Source: Cyclobacteriaceae bacterium
GTDB lineage: Bacteria > Bacteroidota > Bacteroidia > Cytophagales > Cyclobacteriaceae
Length of the DNA: 6,327 nt
Reading direction: 5' to 3'
NCBI GenBank assembly: GCA_025455225.1
Contig: JALOMY010000178.1
Coordinates: 1-6,327 of the forward strand
The notes beneath the pieces were generated by a model. The model was not told where the DNA came from and did no database searches. It was given only the letters and a program-made list of their open reading frames with translations. Within the stretch, counting starts at the first letter, position 1, and every line of letters starts with the position of its first letter. A program made the position numbers and the translations under genes. Below, piece after piece: positions 5,567-6,327 of the stretch.

Positions 5567-6327
5567 ATGAAAATTCTTAATGTTTTGTTTGTTGTTTCGC
5601 TGGCCCTGCTGATTTCGTGTGCAACCAAGGAAAAGGAAACACCCAGCGGTATGAAGTTTACCGTAGTAAAAGCCGGTGACGGAGTTCTGCCAAAAACCGG
5701 AGAAGTGGTGGTTTTCCAGTTCTTGTTTATTGATTCTAAAGATTCTGTTTGGGGTAAGACCACTCCATCGATGCCTGCAGCGGTTTTAACCAATGATAGT
5801 TCAGCGCTTATCAGTGAGGATGGTATGACGCAAATGCTTCGAATGGTATCGAAAGGCGACAGCCTCCTGGTTTCCATGCCGGTGAATAAATTTTTTAAAG
5901 ACCTGGTTAAGGGCCCGACTCCTGAGGGAATTGATACAACCCTTACTTTGATGTATCACATCCGGATTGATTCCATTATGAGTCAGGAAAATTTCATGAG
6001 TTATCAGACCGAACTTATGAATAAGTTTGCAGCTGAGCAATTGGTGAAAGATATCGACATCATAGACAAATACCTTTCAGATAAAAACATTGATGCCGTA
6101 AAGGTTGAATCCGGAATTCGTTATGTTATAACTCAACCCGGAACTGGTGAAAATGCCAAATCAGGTCAAACCGTAAAAGTGAATTACACCGGGTATCTGT
6201 TAGATGGTCAATATTTTGATTCAAGTGTCAAGTCGGTAGCCGAAGAGAAAGGCCTGTTTAACCCGATGCGCAATTATGAGCCGTATGAAGTTATCATCGA
6301 TCAGACCGGTGTTATTCAAGGCTGGCA
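5567..6327 (+). CDS. FKBP-type peptidyl-prolyl isomerase lipoprotein, tandem FKBP-like modules (C-terminus beyond window)
   Basis: From the ATG at 5567 the frame stays open to the right edge, giving 253 visible residues. The first 18 form a lipoprotein signal peptide with lipobox L-I-S-C (Cys18), so the protein is exported and probably outer-membrane anchored, acting in the periplasm. Residues about 28-137 resemble an FKBP fold (KFTVVKAGDGVLPKTGEVV..., KGDSLLVSMPVNKFF, TTLTLMYHIRIDSI) but lack the FD and VIxGW active-site motifs. A second module begins near 183 (SGIRYVITQPGTG) and has VNYTGYLLDGQYFDSS at 205-220 and VIQGW at 249-253; about a dozen residues are inserted between these (EEKGLFNPMRNYEPYE). 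Only the second module is expected to be an isomerase. ndk/nrnA neighbourhoods in gliding Bacteroidota may hold the FKBP lipoprotein GldI, so a motility or secretion role is possible but unproven. Confidence 0.9.
   Translation, partial: MKILNVLFVVSLALLISCATKEKETPSGMKFTVVKAGDGVLPKTGEVVVFQFLFIDSKDSVWGKTTPSMPAAVLTNDSSALISEDGMTQMLRMVSKGDSLLVSMPVNKFFKDLVKGPTPEGIDTTLTLMYHIRIDSIMSQENFMSYQTELMNKFAAEQLVKDIDIIDKYLSDKNIDAVKVESGIRYVITQPGTGENAKSGQTVKVNYTGYLLDGQYFDSSVKSVAEEKGLFNPMRNYEPYEVIIDQTGVIQGW

Noticed and set aside
1..6327. CRISPR array, tRNA/rRNA, insertion sequence, phage or defence system
   Set aside because: No regularly spaced repeats, cloverleaf-like sequence, transposase motif, terminal repeats or defence-protein motifs were seen in either strand.

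Overview
The window looks like chromosomal DNA of a member of the Bacteroidota, most likely in or near the Cytophagales. Three things suggest this. Starts lack clear Shine-Dalgarno sequences. Several upstream regions carry the phylum-type -7 box TAnnTTTG. The protein families present (FucP/GluP-type sugar transporter, SMP-30 lipoprotein, NTP-transferase plus APH-fold kinase pair, ndk / nrnA / FKBP lipoprotein cluster) are common there. No tRNA, rRNA, CRISPR, insertion sequence or phage signal was seen, and no gene-free stretch exceeds 300 bases.

Left half (1-3883), a sugar uptake and activation locus. On the minus strand, an MFS sugar transporter (618-1883) is followed by an SMP-30/gluconolactonase-like lipoprotein (621 to beyond the left edge); the two overlap by ATGA. 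Divergently on the plus strand, starting 47 bp from the transporter start, are a sugar-phosphate nucleotidyltransferase (1931-2836) and, 6 bp downstream, a NahK/APH-type sugar kinase (2843-3883). My reading is that a hexose or N-acetylhexosamine enters by the transporter, is phosphorylated at C1 by the kinase, and is converted to an NDP-sugar by the nucleotidyltransferase. The substrate is not determined by the sequence.

Right half (3884-6327), a housekeeping cluster. ndk (nucleoside diphosphate kinase, minus strand) converges on the sugar kinase. Its very strong hairpin-plus-T-tract terminator lies inside the last codons of that kinase. Divergent from ndk across a 179-bp region with good promoter candidates and nested inverted repeats are an NrnA-type DHH phosphoesterase (4520-5536) and, 30 bp downstream, an FKBP-type peptidyl-prolyl isomerase lipoprotein (5567 to beyond the right edge). 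The lipoprotein has a degenerate first FKBP-like module and a second module with canonical motifs.

Nothing here is an obviously new defence or mobile system. The best lead is the kinase/nucleotidyltransferase/transporter/lactonase group as a candidate sugar-salvage pathway of unassigned substrate. Second is the terminator that shares DNA with a coding region.
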